Origin: a candidate division Zixibacteria bacterium HGW-Zixibacteria-1
GTDB taxonomy: Bacteria > Zixibacteria > MSB-5A5 > GN15 > PGXB01
DNA: 48,955 bases
Assembly: GCA_002838945.1 (NCBI GenBank)
Contig: PGXB01000025.1
Coordinates: forward strand, 1 to 48,955
Direction: 5' to 3'
The translations under genes and the position numbers were made by a program. Below the pieces are notes generated by a model. The model did not search any database. It worked only from the letters and a program-made list of their open reading frames with translations, and had not been told where the DNA came from. Position 1 is the first letter of the stretch; each line of letters opens with the position of its first letter. Shown here piece after piece: positions 8,974 to 17,796 of this stretch.

Positions 8974-10809
8974 TTATCTCTGCAAAATCAGTTTTTGGCG
9001 ATATCGCCTTTCGACCTCATTCATATAGAGGATCAGGGTCAGAAGCTGATAAAGATGCAATCTGTCCGGGCGCCCGTTGAGGTAACGGTCAAGACAGCCA
9101 GGGTCAAAATGGGATTTCACCGTCTCGCAATTGTCATATAGTTTTCGGATCTCGCCGGCTAACCGGGCATGTTCGGTTTCAATATACCGCCTCGGCCCGG
9201 CTTTTCCCCGAATCCACTGCCCGGCTTTAAATAGATAGCGATTATCGCGGACAGTCCTCTTTATTTTCATCCGATTCCGGAACATTATCCGGCTGAGGGC
9301 CGAATCGAAGCGCACCCCGCTGCCATACATCGGGATATTCAGCGATTGCGGGCTGAGAAGTTTTAAAAACAGGGCAAAGAAATCATAGTCGATATATCCG
9401 GGAGGTATCATTTCGGCGGCAAAGGAAAACAGATGATTCCCCCACATCGGCGCGACGGTCCAGCAAAAAAGGCGGTTGCGATCCTCACCGGAGTTGACTG
9501 TTTTATTATTGTAATCAAAAAACAGGTGCCGGGTCTGGGCCACCGGATCGGTCTCATCATACCGGTCGATATCCAATACAAGACTATCATGCAATTCGGA
9601 TTTCTTCAGACTCAGCAATGGACAGGCATCCGACATTTTCATGTAATGATTATACCCGTCATCAATGATGGCATCGGCGAGATGATGATACCCTTTTTTG
9701 GGCATATATACCCAGCGAATAAACTCGCCCCCCATCCCTTTGAAATTGGCAAACGGCCCGGGGAGTTTATTCTCTCGTTCCAGATCATCATAATAGCAGG
9801 AGGTGTCGATCAACCCGTTGACCAGCCCATCGGTGATATAGAGAATCCGGGTCATTTCGGTAATATCATCGACCGGATGCGCGGCCGACATGATATGGAT
9901 ATCTTTTTCATATAGCCCGGCCAGTCGCCGGGCCGTGCCGGTTTCGTCGCCGGTTATCAATTTATCGGTGCAGGCGGTGAAGTCGGCCTTCATCTCGCAT
10001 AATCCGGCGAAAACCGCCCGTGTATCATAGCCGCCGCTTAAATCCGCGACAATCGACAATTCCTTTTCCCGAAGCTTGTCATGGCGCCATGTCAACGACT
10101 GTCGGAACAGGTCCAGATATCTGCCAGCCGCTCCGGATCGGCTCAAGCCGGTATCATTGTGTTTAAAAGAAACCGGGACGATATTATTGAATATTTCGGT
10201 CTTAATAAAAGCATCGTTTATATTTACCGTTAAAGCCGAAGCCGGGCCCAGCCGGTGAATATTCTTAAAAAATGTCTTATCACCGAGAATATATTCCAGC
10301 GTCAGAAATTCGGCCAGGGCTTGAACATCATATTGAATGGAAGGCACCCATTCGAGTACGAATTTTACTTCCCGCGACAGGGCCAGCATCTGATCGGAAA
10401 GACTGTAATAAACAGGTAAGCGCCCCCAGCGATCGTTAAAAAACAGCAGCCGGTTGTCTTGTTTCAAATAGATAAGTACAAGATAGTCGCCATCGGCATC
10501 ATGCATGAATTGCCTGACAGCATCCGGATATGTATCATTTCTTCGAAATTTGTCGGCGATATCGAACAGTCGTGATTTGATTAAATCATCAGTGATATTA
10601 TAAATCAGCCCTTCGATCAATATGAACCGATCGGGCTCATCGAAGCTCAATCGGGGATAACCATTATAGCCGCAGAAGGCCGCGGCAATGTTTTTGGCTG
10701 AGATGATTTGCTCGATATTGAATTTGGGAAGATGCTTTAGCAGCGCAAAGCTATTTTCGGCTTTCTGTGGGGAGAGTCCGGGGATTGTGATCAAGCTAAG
10801 ACCGGGCAT
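8974..10809 (-). CDS. asparagine-synthase-like protein lacking the glutaminase Cys
   Basis: This 611-residue protein has the two-domain outline of class-B asparagine synthetases. The N-terminal Ntn-glutaminase-like domain (about 1-190) retains FFNDRWGRLPVYYSL, the equivalent of the family's D-x-x-G-x-x-P-L-Y-Y, but the chain begins MPGLS: the Cys2 nucleophile is absent, so glutamine hydrolysis is not expected. The C-terminal domain has a pyrophosphatase loop DLSGGYDTR (about 256-264), a variant of SGGxDS. The family adenylates a carboxylate and forms an amide or a lactam; examples without glutaminase activity include beta-lactam synthetase and lasso-peptide cyclases. Here it could also be an exopolysaccharide-cluster member. 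GAGGT upstream overlaps the preceding stop codon and the gene starts only 8 nt after the ferredoxin gene, so they are co-transcribed. The substrate is unknown. Confidence 0.82.
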   Translation of the reverse strand: MPGLSLITIPGLSPQKAENSFALLKHLPKFNIEQIISAKNIAAAFCGYNGYPRLSFDEPDRFILIEGLIYNITDDLIKSRLFDIADKFRRNDTYPDAVRQFMHDADGDYLVLIYLKQDNRLLFFNDRWGRLPVYYSLSDQMLALSREVKFVLEWVPSIQYDVQALAEFLTLEYILGDKTFFKNIHRLGPASALTVNINDAFIKTEIFNNIVPVSFKHNDTGLSRSGAAGRYLDLFRQSLTWRHDKLREKELSIVADLSGGYDTRAVFAGLCEMKADFTACTDKLITGDETGTARRLAGLYEKDIHIMSAAHPVDDITEMTRILYITDGLVNGLIDTSCYYDDLERENKLPGPFANFKGMGGEFIRWVYMPKKGYHHLADAIIDDGYNHYMKMSDACPLLSLKKSELHDSLVLDIDRYDETDPVAQTRHLFFDYNNKTVNSGEDRNRLFCWTVAPMWGNHLFSFAAEMIPPGYIDYDFFALFLKLLSPQSLNIPMYGSGVRFDSALSRIMFRNRMKIKRTVRDNRYLFKAGQWIRGKAGPRRYIETEHARLAGEIRKLYDNCETVKSHFDPGCLDRYLNGRPDRLHLYQLLTLILYMNEVERRYRQKLILQR

Positions 10810-10817
10810 GGGATTAA

Positions 10818-11369
10818 CTACCTCGTTGAAATCATTTCAATGGCCTCTTCAGGGCAGAGATCGACACACAGGCCGCAGCCATAGCAATTGTCCCGGATTA
10901 TTTGCAGTTCGCCGCTATCAATCGCCCTGGCCCGGAAATAGCATACCTCGACGCAATTGCCGCAATGCTGGCATATATCATAATTGGTTTTTTCAATAAG
11001 CGCGCCCTTATCGCACTGTTCTTCCGGTTTGGTAAAGTATCCGCAGCAGTCATCACAGCAGAAACAGATGCCTTCGATGGTTTTCCGGTCAATCTCATTT
11101 CGGAAAGGCCGCGCCACCAGATGCTTCGAAGATGCTTCTTTGAGAATATTACTGACATCGGTAAAGCAAATTTCATGCATCGATGCGCCGCTGGCCGGGA
11201 TATCACCGCGAAACATCAGGCAGAGATCAAGGCGCGATTTTTGGCATATCGACCCGCGGCTTTCACGGCAACCGCAATTGGAAACCCAATAACGGTCGAA
11301 TCTTTTTATTAAATCCGCCGCTTCATCATGGGTGCAGACAAAGTGAAAAGGGATTTTATCATTATTCAT
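10818..11369 (-). CDS. ferredoxin-like protein with two [4Fe-4S] motifs and a Cys-rich N-terminal domain
   Basis: The C-terminal part has two classical C-x2-C-x2-C-x3-C motifs, at Cys 133/136/139/143 and 162/165/168/172 (CQHCGNCVEVC and CYGCGLCVDLCP), sufficient for two [4Fe-4S] clusters. The first 120 residues hold twelve more Cys, including NCGCRESRGSIC, LDLCLMF and the cluster CFCCDDCC at 102-109. This resembles the domain with a C-x-C-R...C...C-L-x-F pattern seen in some electron-transfer dicluster proteins. Total length is 183, soluble, with no twin-Arg signal. It sits between an SDR oxidoreductase gene (15 nt upstream) and the asparagine-synthase-like gene (8 nt downstream), suggesting electron delivery to a redox step in the same pathway; that is inference. 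Confidence 0.82.
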   Translation of the reverse strand: MNNDKIPFHFVCTHDEAADLIKRFDRYWVSNCGCRESRGSICQKSRLDLCLMFRGDIPASGASMHEICFTDVSNILKEASSKHLVARPFRNEIDRKTIEGICFCCDDCCGYFTKPEEQCDKGALIEKTNYDICQHCGNCVEVCYFRARAIDSGELQIIRDNCYGCGLCVDLCPEEAIEMISTR

Positions 11370-11384
11370 CGACTCGATCCTTAA

Positions 11385-12116
11385 TTACTTATTGATTAAA
11401 AGCGGCCGAATATCGGCCATCGAGGTCCAGGCATTCTTATTCTGCTTCGCCAGAAAGACCACCGCCTCGGCGACTTCATCGACGGTCAGTTTCAGCGCGG
11501 CCTTTGAGGGTGTTTTCGATTTTTTCGACAAATTCGACATGAAACCGGTATCGGTCGAGGCGGGCGCCAGCACCGAGATTTTTATATTTTCGTTGCGGAC
11601 CTCGCCGGCGACCGCCTCGGAAAAAACATTGAGGGCCGCTTTGGATGACGAGTAGGCGGCCAGGCCGGGAACGCCCATGCGTCCGGCTCCCGACGAGATA
11701 TTAATTATCTGCCCGCCCCCCTGCATTCGGAAGAGGGGAATCAGTTCCAGAAAGGAAAAATAGACAGCCTTCAGGTTGGTATCGAAGATGGTATCGAATT
11801 CTTTTTCGGTGGTTTCTGTTATCGGCTTATGTATTCCAACGCCGGCATTATTGATAAAGATATCGATACGGCCGAATTTCTCGACGGTCGCGGCGATGAT
11901 CTTCTTCATTTGGCTTCTGACGGTAATATCGGCCTGGACAAGCAGATAATTCTTCTTGTCAAGATTAAGCGAAAGAGCTGTCTGCCGCAGCCGGGCCATA
12001 TTTCTGGAAGCCAGGACTACTCTGGCGCTCTCGCCGGCGAATTGGCGCCCGATAGCGGCGCCGATACCTCGCCCGCCGCCGGTAATGACGACCACTTTGT
12101 TCTCAAGGCTTATCAT
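11385..12116 (-). CDS. short-chain dehydrogenase/reductase (SDR)
   Basis: This is a classical SDR of 243 residues, NAD(P)-dependent. It shows VVITGGGRGIGAAIGRQFA (TGx3GxG), INNAGVG (NNAG), an ISSGAGR strand carrying the catalytic Ser, and AYSSSKAA (Y-x3-K). Closest in general form to 3-oxoacyl-ACP reductase FabG-like enzymes, but the substrate is unknown. I placed the start at ATG 12116 (MISLENKVVV) because CGGAG lies 7 nt upstream and the fold begins there; the frame stays open upstream to 12236 without a better signal. It is the first gene of a tight minus-strand run with the ferredoxin and asparagine-synthase-like genes, so it may act in the same pathway. Confidence 0.88.
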   Translation of the reverse strand: MISLENKVVVITGGGRGIGAAIGRQFAGESARVVLASRNMARLRQTALSLNLDKKNYLLVQADITVRSQMKKIIAATVEKFGRIDIFINNAGVGIHKPITETTEKEFDTIFDTNLKAVYFSFLELIPLFRMQGGGQIINISSGAGRMGVPGLAAYSSSKAALNVFSEAVAGEVRNENIKISVLAPASTDTGFMSNLSKKSKTPSKAALKLTVDEVAEAVVFLAKQNKNAWTSMADIRPLLINK

Positions 12117-12217
12117 GCTAAACTCCGTTTGATGAAATTCCAGAATGGTAATGTACGACATTAAGGCACAAAAATAAAGAGGTTGATATTCGGCGGAAAT
12201 GGCATAAAAAAAGAGTC

Positions 12218-12250
12218 GGGAACCCGCCCCCCTCAAAAAAGCGGGTTCCC
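12218..12250 (-). terminator. GGGAACCCGC hairpin with T tract on the minus strand
   Basis: The perfect 10-bp inverted repeat GGGAACCCGC / GCGGGTTCCC (12218-12227 with 12241-12250) has a 13-nt loop. On the minus strand it is followed by seven T residues (12206-12212), so it can end transcripts from the histidine kinase gene upstream, before the SDR gene. The GGAACCC arm recurs in hairpins at 30571-30625 and 48426-48463. Confidence 0.7.
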
Positions 12251-12609
12251 TGCCTCGAGAAAAAGAAGATGGCGATTTACAGAAGCGACATCAGCAAATT
12301 TATTTCTAAAGCTTTTCTATGGCTTCCGCATTCACCTGTATGTAAAGCAAGCCTCATACCAAACTCCCAACAGCTCGGAGTGGTGACGCCTAAGATGTTG
12401 ACAGCATTATGATTACGGCGACAGAAATGAATGATTGGTGTTCGTTCCGAAGTATAAACTCGTATGGTTCTACGAATCGCCGAGGTAATAATGGCGTAAG
12501 ATCATGTAATTTCGCCAATTGAGAAGTACGTCGAAAATAACGATTCTCGTCAATATCTACGAGGTAATTCGGCTGTTGCCCGGTCGAAGGAATTACAGGT
12601 TATTGAATT
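12251..12609. other. intergenic region without a recognisable gene
   Basis: No ORF with a credible ribosome-binding site is visible. The stretch has several short inverted repeats, for example TCGTA/TACGA around 12461-12476 and CTCGT/ACGAG around 12546-12563, which might fold as part of the 3' end of the histidine kinase transcript. No known RNA family was recognised. Confidence 0.4.
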
Positions 12610-15600
12610 TCAGGTGGCGGTAGTTACCGCGGGAACATTATCAAGAGCTTTTCGGATAGCCTGGGCCAATGATTTTAAGGTCACAGGTTTTCTGAGGAAA
12701 CCGGAAGCTCCCAGATCAAGAGCATATTTCGCTCTCTCGGATCTGGCGAAGCCGGAAACGATGATGGCCTTTTGGTTTGGTCGAAGGTCGAGAATCTTTT
12801 TATAAGTATCGGCGCCGTCAATGCCCGGAGGCATAATCATATCCATAAGAATAAGATCAATCGTATTTTCCTTGATTCTTTGGATAGCGTCCTCACCACT
12901 GTCCGCCATCAGGACCGTATAGCCGAGCTTTTCCAGAAGTTTGGCGGTGACATCGCGCTGTTCCGCATCATCGTCCACCACCATAATCGTTTCCTCGCCG
13001 CCATAAATCTGATCGCCCTGAAAGCTCTCTATTTCCTGGCGCGTGACCGGGAAATAAAGATAGAACTTCGTCCCTCGTTCGGGTTTGGTCTCCAAATCGA
13101 TATACCCGTGATGATCCTCCATGACGGCATGAACCACACTCAGACCGAGCCCGGAGCCGCGCCGTTTATCCGTTGCCTTGGTTGTGAAAAACGGGTCAAA
13201 AATCTTACTCACTATTTTTGAAGGTATTCCCTTGCCGGTATCGGCCAGGGTCAGTTTGACATATTCGCCCTTGGGAATGTTTTCGTAACCGCCGGCCAAT
13301 TCATCAAGATAGTAATTTTCGGTTTGTATCGTAAGGGTTCCGCCGTCTTCCATGGCATCATAGGCGTTGGTCACCAGATTTGAAATCACCCGGTGAATCT
13401 GGGCGCCGCCACCGACGATATTCATCAGGTCACCGGCCAGCCTGGAAACGACCTTTACATTGCCGGAGGGCGGCTGTATGTGAGCCAGAACATCTTTGAC
13501 AATGTCATTAAGGGCCAGTGGAGTCAATTCATAATGCGCCCGCCGCCCCAGAGTAAGGAGCTGCTGATTGATATCGGCAATCTTTTGGGCGGAATTCTCC
13601 ATGGCATTCAGATACTTGATAACGCGGCTGTTTTCCGGCAGTTCATCCTTTATAAGTTCAGGAAAGGCGACCAATGGCCCTAGCAGGTTATTGAAATCAT
13701 GAGCGACCTGCCCGGCGATTCGTCCGGCTGTCTCAAGGCGCTGGGCGCGAAGGGCGAAATTCTGCAGTCGTCTGGTTTCGGTGATATCGCGGGCAATGCC
13801 GCATAGACCGATTATTTGCCCGTCAGCATCACGCATCGGCACCTTGATTACATGAACAAGTTTTTCCTCACCGCACACGGGCCGCGAGCTTTCTTCATTA
13901 ATGATTTCTCCTCCAAGAACCTTTTCGTCGACCAACGCTATCCGCCGGGAGGCCTCGCGGCCGAACAGGTCATGATCGGATTTGCCTATCAACTCCGAGG
14001 CATCGATCCCGAAAAGTCTCCCTACCGCCGGGTTGGCCGCAACATATCTCAAATTGAGATCCTTTATAAAAATCATATCCTGGGCCGATTCAAAAATGGT
14101 ACGAAACCATTCTTCACTTTGACGAAGTGCTTCTTCGGCTTTTTTCCAGTTTGTGATATCCCGGGTTACTGTCAGAATATGCGGCACACCTTTGAGATAG
14201 ATTATAGTTGCCGACATCAGGGCGGTAACCACGGAGCCATCCTTTTTCCGGAAGTCGGCTTCTATATTTTTGACAAATCCATCTTTTCTCAGACCATTTA
14301 CTAATTTTTGGCGGTCATTAATATCCACCCACAGATTCAGGTCAGATGAAGTTTTGCCCTCTGCCTCTTCTTTTAAATATCCTGTTAATGCGGTAAAACC
14401 GTCGTTGACCTGGATCAGCCTTCCATCATTAACCTGACTGATTAATATCGAGTCGGGACTGGTATCGAAGGCCAGACGGACCCGCTCTTCACTTTCCTTG
14501 AGAGCTGCAGCCGCCCGCTTGCGGGCCGAGATATCGCGGACCACCCCTTGGACAATACGGCATCCGCCAAGTTCCATCAAGGTCGATGAGACTTCGGCCT
14601 GGAAAATATCATTATTCACTTTCCTGAAATCGATCTCAAAAAAGACAGAACCGTCCCGCACCACCCTTTCAAACGCCGCTTTCGCCGTCGGCAACATATT
14701 TTCCGGATGGATATCCTCAATTTTGTTCTTCAGCATTTCTTCACGGGTACAGCCGAATAACTGGAGGGTCTTTTTATTGACATCGATTATGTTTCCATCG
14801 AGGTCATGGATGAAGATGGCATCACTGGAATTATGGAAAAGAAGACTGTATTTTTCTTTGTTTTCGCGCAGAGCCTGCTCGGCCGCTTTGCGCTCGGTGA
14901 TATCCATATTTATGCCGAGAATGCCGATTGTCTGGTCGCTATCAAGAATGGGAGCAATAATATTATGTATGTATTTCTTCTCATCATTTATTGCATATAT
15001 GACTTCTTCATCGACCGTCTCGCCGGAAAGAGCCCGAGAGTTATTCCGCCGCCACAGCTCTTTGATCTCTTCTGTCGGCGCCACCTCTTCAGGCAGTTTC
15101 CCAATAATATTGCCCCAATTACGCAGGCATGTTTTGTTTTGAAGCACATAGCGCCCGCTCTCATCCATTGCAAAAAAGTCAAAGGGCAGGCTGTCCATGG
15201 TCGCCCGCAACAGAGCTTCATTCTTTCTGAGTTGATCTTCAGCCTTTTTGGCGGCGGTAATATCCCTGATAATGGTTATTACCCGTTCCACCCTGTTGTC
15301 CTTATAGATGGCGATTTTCCGAGTGTCAGTAATTACTTCCTGCCTGGACAAATCAGTCGATTCGTGGGTTACAATTGTCTTCCCATTCTTGAAAATATTC
15401 TCATATTCTTTCTTTACTGATTCCGGAAGAAAAGGATATATCGAGAACAGATTTCGACCTACCAAATCGGTGTCGAGGCCCAGCTCCTTATGCCATTTTA
15501 GAAGAGCCTGATTTACCAGAACAACGTTATAATTACGGTCGATAACATGAAGCGGGTCCCCCAGCAAGTCGATAGTTGAACGATATTGCTCTTCCGAGCT

Positions 15601-16215
15601 TCTTAGCGCATCCTCATTCTCTTTGCGTTCGGTAATATCAGCTGTCAGCACATATCGACCGATGATAACGTCGCTCTCAATGGAGAAAGAATATCGATTG
15701 CGAATATACCGCCTGACGCCGTCCTTGCGCACGATCCAGAATCGCAGCTCATCGGGAAAAATCCCGCGCAGTTTCGATTCCTCGATCACATGGAGCAGGC
15801 GCTCTCGTTCTTCGGGAGCAGCCAGGGCAGGGGCGTCCATTTTCATTAATTCTTCACGAGGGCAGCCAAAAATCTCGCAGGCACGGTCGTTAACATAGAC
15901 GATCCGCCCGCTTTCTATAATTGTCAGGCCGTCATTGATATAATCCGCCGTCCGCCTGAAACGGATCTCACTTTCGCGAAGGGCCGTCTCGATCAGGCGT
16001 CGCTTTCTCAATATTCGTGATGCAATAAGACCGAAGATAGTTATAACAACCAAAACAAAGGCGCGGAAGTATATCTCCTGAGCAGAAAGTCCCAATATGA
16101 GCAGGTCCCAGAAGGACTCCTGGTAATAAATCAAATGATCGATTATGGTATCGGTAACCCAGTATACCACTCCCAATAAAATTGAAATTACAAAAATCTT
16201 AGATTCGGCTCTCAT
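12610..16215 (-). CDS. membrane-bound hybrid histidine kinase with six PAS domains and a receiver
   Basis: This is a large sensor kinase of about 1200 residues. Two hydrophobic helices lie at the N-terminus (about 5-22 and 48-70). Six PAS domains follow, recognisable by repeated E-x-x-F/Y-R-x-x-x-D-S-x-D-x-I-x-I and N-x-x-x-x-x-L-F-G patterns. Next come a phosphoacceptor region (GQVAHDFNNLLG, His about 839), an ATPase domain (N-box NLVTNAYDAM, G1 ADTGKGIP, G2 RRGSGLGLSVV) and a C-terminal receiver (MVVDDDAEQR, phosphoacceptor Asp about 1125 in LILMDMIMPPG, Lys in LRKPV). The signal could be redox, light or a small ligand. No response regulator gene is adjacent. The start is uncertain: ATG 16215 is used, but TTG 16224 lies 9 nt from an AGGA and TTG 16233 is also in frame. 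Confidence 0.93.
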   Translation of the reverse strand: MRAESKIFVISILLGVVYWVTDTIIDHLIYYQESFWDLLILGLSAQEIYFRAFVLVVITIFGLIASRILRKRRLIETALRESEIRFRRTADYINDGLTIIESGRIVYVNDRACEIFGCPREELMKMDAPALAAPEERERLLHVIEESKLRGIFPDELRFWIVRKDGVRRYIRNRYSFSIESDVIIGRYVLTADITERKENEDALRSSEEQYRSTIDLLGDPLHVIDRNYNVVLVNQALLKWHKELGLDTDLVGRNLFSIYPFLPESVKKEYENIFKNGKTIVTHESTDLSRQEVITDTRKIAIYKDNRVERVITIIRDITAAKKAEDQLRKNEALLRATMDSLPFDFFAMDESGRYVLQNKTCLRNWGNIIGKLPEEVAPTEEIKELWRRNNSRALSGETVDEEVIYAINDEKKYIHNIIAPILDSDQTIGILGINMDITERKAAEQALRENKEKYSLLFHNSSDAIFIHDLDGNIIDVNKKTLQLFGCTREEMLKNKIEDIHPENMLPTAKAAFERVVRDGSVFFEIDFRKVNNDIFQAEVSSTLMELGGCRIVQGVVRDISARKRAAAALKESEERVRLAFDTSPDSILISQVNDGRLIQVNDGFTALTGYLKEEAEGKTSSDLNLWVDINDRQKLVNGLRKDGFVKNIEADFRKKDGSVVTALMSATIIYLKGVPHILTVTRDITNWKKAEEALRQSEEWFRTIFESAQDMIFIKDLNLRYVAANPAVGRLFGIDASELIGKSDHDLFGREASRRIALVDEKVLGGEIINEESSRPVCGEEKLVHVIKVPMRDADGQIIGLCGIARDITETRRLQNFALRAQRLETAGRIAGQVAHDFNNLLGPLVAFPELIKDELPENSRVIKYLNAMENSAQKIADINQQLLTLGRRAHYELTPLALNDIVKDVLAHIQPPSGNVKVVSRLAGDLMNIVGGGAQIHRVISNLVTNAYDAMEDGGTLTIQTENYYLDELAGGYENIPKGEYVKLTLADTGKGIPSKIVSKIFDPFFTTKATDKRRGSGLGLSVVHAVMEDHHGYIDLETKPERGTKFYLYFPVTRQEIESFQGDQIYGGEETIMVVDDDAEQRDVTAKLLEKLGYTVLMADSGEDAIQRIKENTIDLILMDMIMPPGIDGADTYKKILDLRPNQKAIIVSGFARSERAKYALDLGASGFLRKPVTLKSLAQAIRKALDNVPAVTTAT

Positions 16216-16346
16216 ATTGCTCAAAATAATCAATCCTGCCTATTGCCGGGGTTTCGCTGTAATTATCTGATCGGGATGGTATTGCCCCCTCATAAATTTC
16301 CTATTTATGGTCGAGTTCAATTACTCATAGCGACAAATGCTTCTTA

Positions 16347-16364
16347 CCCATGCCAAAGCATGGG
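16347..16364 (-). other. hairpin in the leader of the hybrid kinase gene
   Basis: The perfect 7-bp inverted repeat CCCATGC / GCATGGG has a 4-nt loop and lies about 130 nt upstream of the kinase start. No T tract follows on the minus strand, so it is not an obvious terminator. It could be a regulatory hairpin or a protein-binding site; no riboswitch family was recognised. Confidence 0.35.
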
Positions 16365-16429
16365 AAAGAGGCATAATATTAATATCGGAATAACGCTCGT
16401 TTCTTTTAACCAATATGGGTGGGGAAAAG

Positions 16430-16449
16430 GGGCCGTTTGATAACGGCCC
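16430..16449 (-). terminator. second terminator downstream of purA
   Basis: The stem GGGCCGTT / AACGGCCC (16430-16437 with 16442-16449) has a 4-nt loop and, on the minus strand, is followed by CTTTTCCCC. It lies in tandem behind the stem at 16466-16488 and backs it up. Confidence 0.7.
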
Positions 16450-16465
16450 TAGCCAAAAAAGCAGC

Positions 16466-16488
16466 GGTTCCTTCAGGTCGAAAGAACC
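16466..16488 (-). terminator. first terminator downstream of purA
   Basis: A 9-bp stem with one G-T pair (16466-16474 with 16480-16488) has a 5-nt loop and is followed on the minus strand by GCTGC and six T. It begins 14 nt after the purA stop codon, making it the likely end of the lon-ysxC-purA run. Confidence 0.75.
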
Positions 16489-16501
16489 TTTAGGCAAAAT
16501 C

Positions 16502-17776
16502 TTATACTACGATGGTTTCCTCTCGTCGGGCTCCCGTCGAAACCAGGCAGATCTTAACATCGAGATCGGTGGCGATAAACCCGAGATAAGTCCGGGCCTT
16601 TTCAGGCAGCGCATTAAAATCATGCTTATCTGTCGTCGATGTCAGCCAGCCGTCAAACTCCCTGTAAATCGGTTTGACATGCCACAGATCGGACAGGTCC
16701 AGCGGAACTTCCTGAATTTCATTGCCATCAAGGGTATAGCCGACACAAATCTTTATCTTTTCCATATTGTCAAGAACATCCAGTTTGGTAACGGCGATTT
16801 TCTCAATCCCGTTAATTCTGCAGGCATGCCGAAGCGCGACCAGGTCGAGCCAGCCGGTTCGACGCGGCCGGCCGGTGGTGGCGCCGTATTCGCCGCCCGA
16901 TTCGCGCAGTTTTTCGCCGGTATCATCGAGCAATTCGGTGGGGAACGGCCCGGCGCCGACCCGGGTGGTATAAGCCTTGACCACGCCGATAACTTCATCG
17001 AAGATTTTCGGGCCGACACCCAGCCCGGTCAGGGCGCCGCCGACGGTCGTGTTGGACGAAGTGGCATAGGGATAAGTTCCCAGATCAACATCAAGCATGG
17101 CGCCCTGGGCTCCTTCGAACAGAATCGACTTGCCGGCCTTGTGATGCCTGGTCAGTTCCAGCGAAACATTGACCATCCGCGGTTTCAGTACCGGGGCGAT
17201 TTCAAGCAAATCATTATAAATTTTATTAATGTCGGCACGATCATCATCGGCACCGGTGAAGATATCGGACCGTGTCCGCCGATACAGTTCCAGCTTTTCA
17301 CGGAGTTTGTCGGGAGCGTAAAGATCGCACAGGCGGATCCCGAAGCGGCCGACTTTGTCCCGGTAGGCCGGCCCGATACCGCGAAGGGTGGTCCCGATGC
17401 CGCCGTTCCCGCGATTGGATTCCTGGAGCGAATCAATCAACTTATGATACGGCATGACCAGATTGGCCGCGGATGATATGAACAAACGCCCTTCGGTCCG
17501 GATGCCTTCCTTTTCCAATAATTCCAATTCTTCGATCAAACCGAACGGATCGACAACGACACCATTGCCGATATAGCATATTTTCCCCGGATGAATGATC
17601 CCCGATGGTATCAAATGCAAAACATATTTTTTATTTCCATCCAGGATAGTGTGTCCGGCATTGGCCCCACCCTGGAACCGGGCAATAATGTCGGCTTTTT
17701 CGGCCAGGAGATCGACCACCTTGCCTTTGCCTTCATCGCCCCATTGACAGCCGACTACGACAATGTTTTTACCCAT
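16502..17776 (-). CDS. purA: adenylosuccinate synthetase
   Basis: PurA joins IMP and aspartate using GTP, the first committed step from IMP to AMP. Length 424 is normal. Visible are the GTP/IMP loop CQWGDEGKGKVVD with the catalytic Asp (about 10-22), FQGGANAGHTI with the catalytic His, GTTLRGIGPAYRDK, LFEGAQGAMLDVDLGTYP, TTVGGALTGLG, TGRPRRTGWLD and KLDVLDN. Nothing essential is missing. It starts 20 nt after ysxC, so the two are co-transcribed, and two hairpin terminators follow. Cytosolic housekeeping enzyme. Confidence 0.97.
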   Translation of the reverse strand: MGKNIVVVGCQWGDEGKGKVVDLLAEKADIIARFQGGANAGHTILDGNKKYVLHLIPSGIIHPGKICYIGNGVVVDPFGLIEELELLEKEGIRTEGRLFISSAANLVMPYHKLIDSLQESNRGNGGIGTTLRGIGPAYRDKVGRFGIRLCDLYAPDKLREKLELYRRTRSDIFTGADDDRADINKIYNDLLEIAPVLKPRMVNVSLELTRHHKAGKSILFEGAQGAMLDVDLGTYPYATSSNTTVGGALTGLGVGPKIFDEVIGVVKAYTTRVGAGPFPTELLDDTGEKLRESGGEYGATTGRPRRTGWLDLVALRHACRINGIEKIAVTKLDVLDNMEKIKICVGYTLDGNEIQEVPLDLSDLWHVKPIYREFDGWLTSTTDKHDFNALPEKARTYLGFIATDLDVKICLVSTGARREETIVV

Positions 17777-17796
17777 AGTAAAATCTCTTCCGCGGT

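Noticed and set aside
12183-12386. 67-codon plus-strand ORF
   Set aside because: It spans the GGGAACCCGC hairpin and has no start signal.
12398-12420. TTGACAGCATT as another damage operator or promoter
   Set aside because: It has only one TGACAG half and no correctly spaced -10 or second half.
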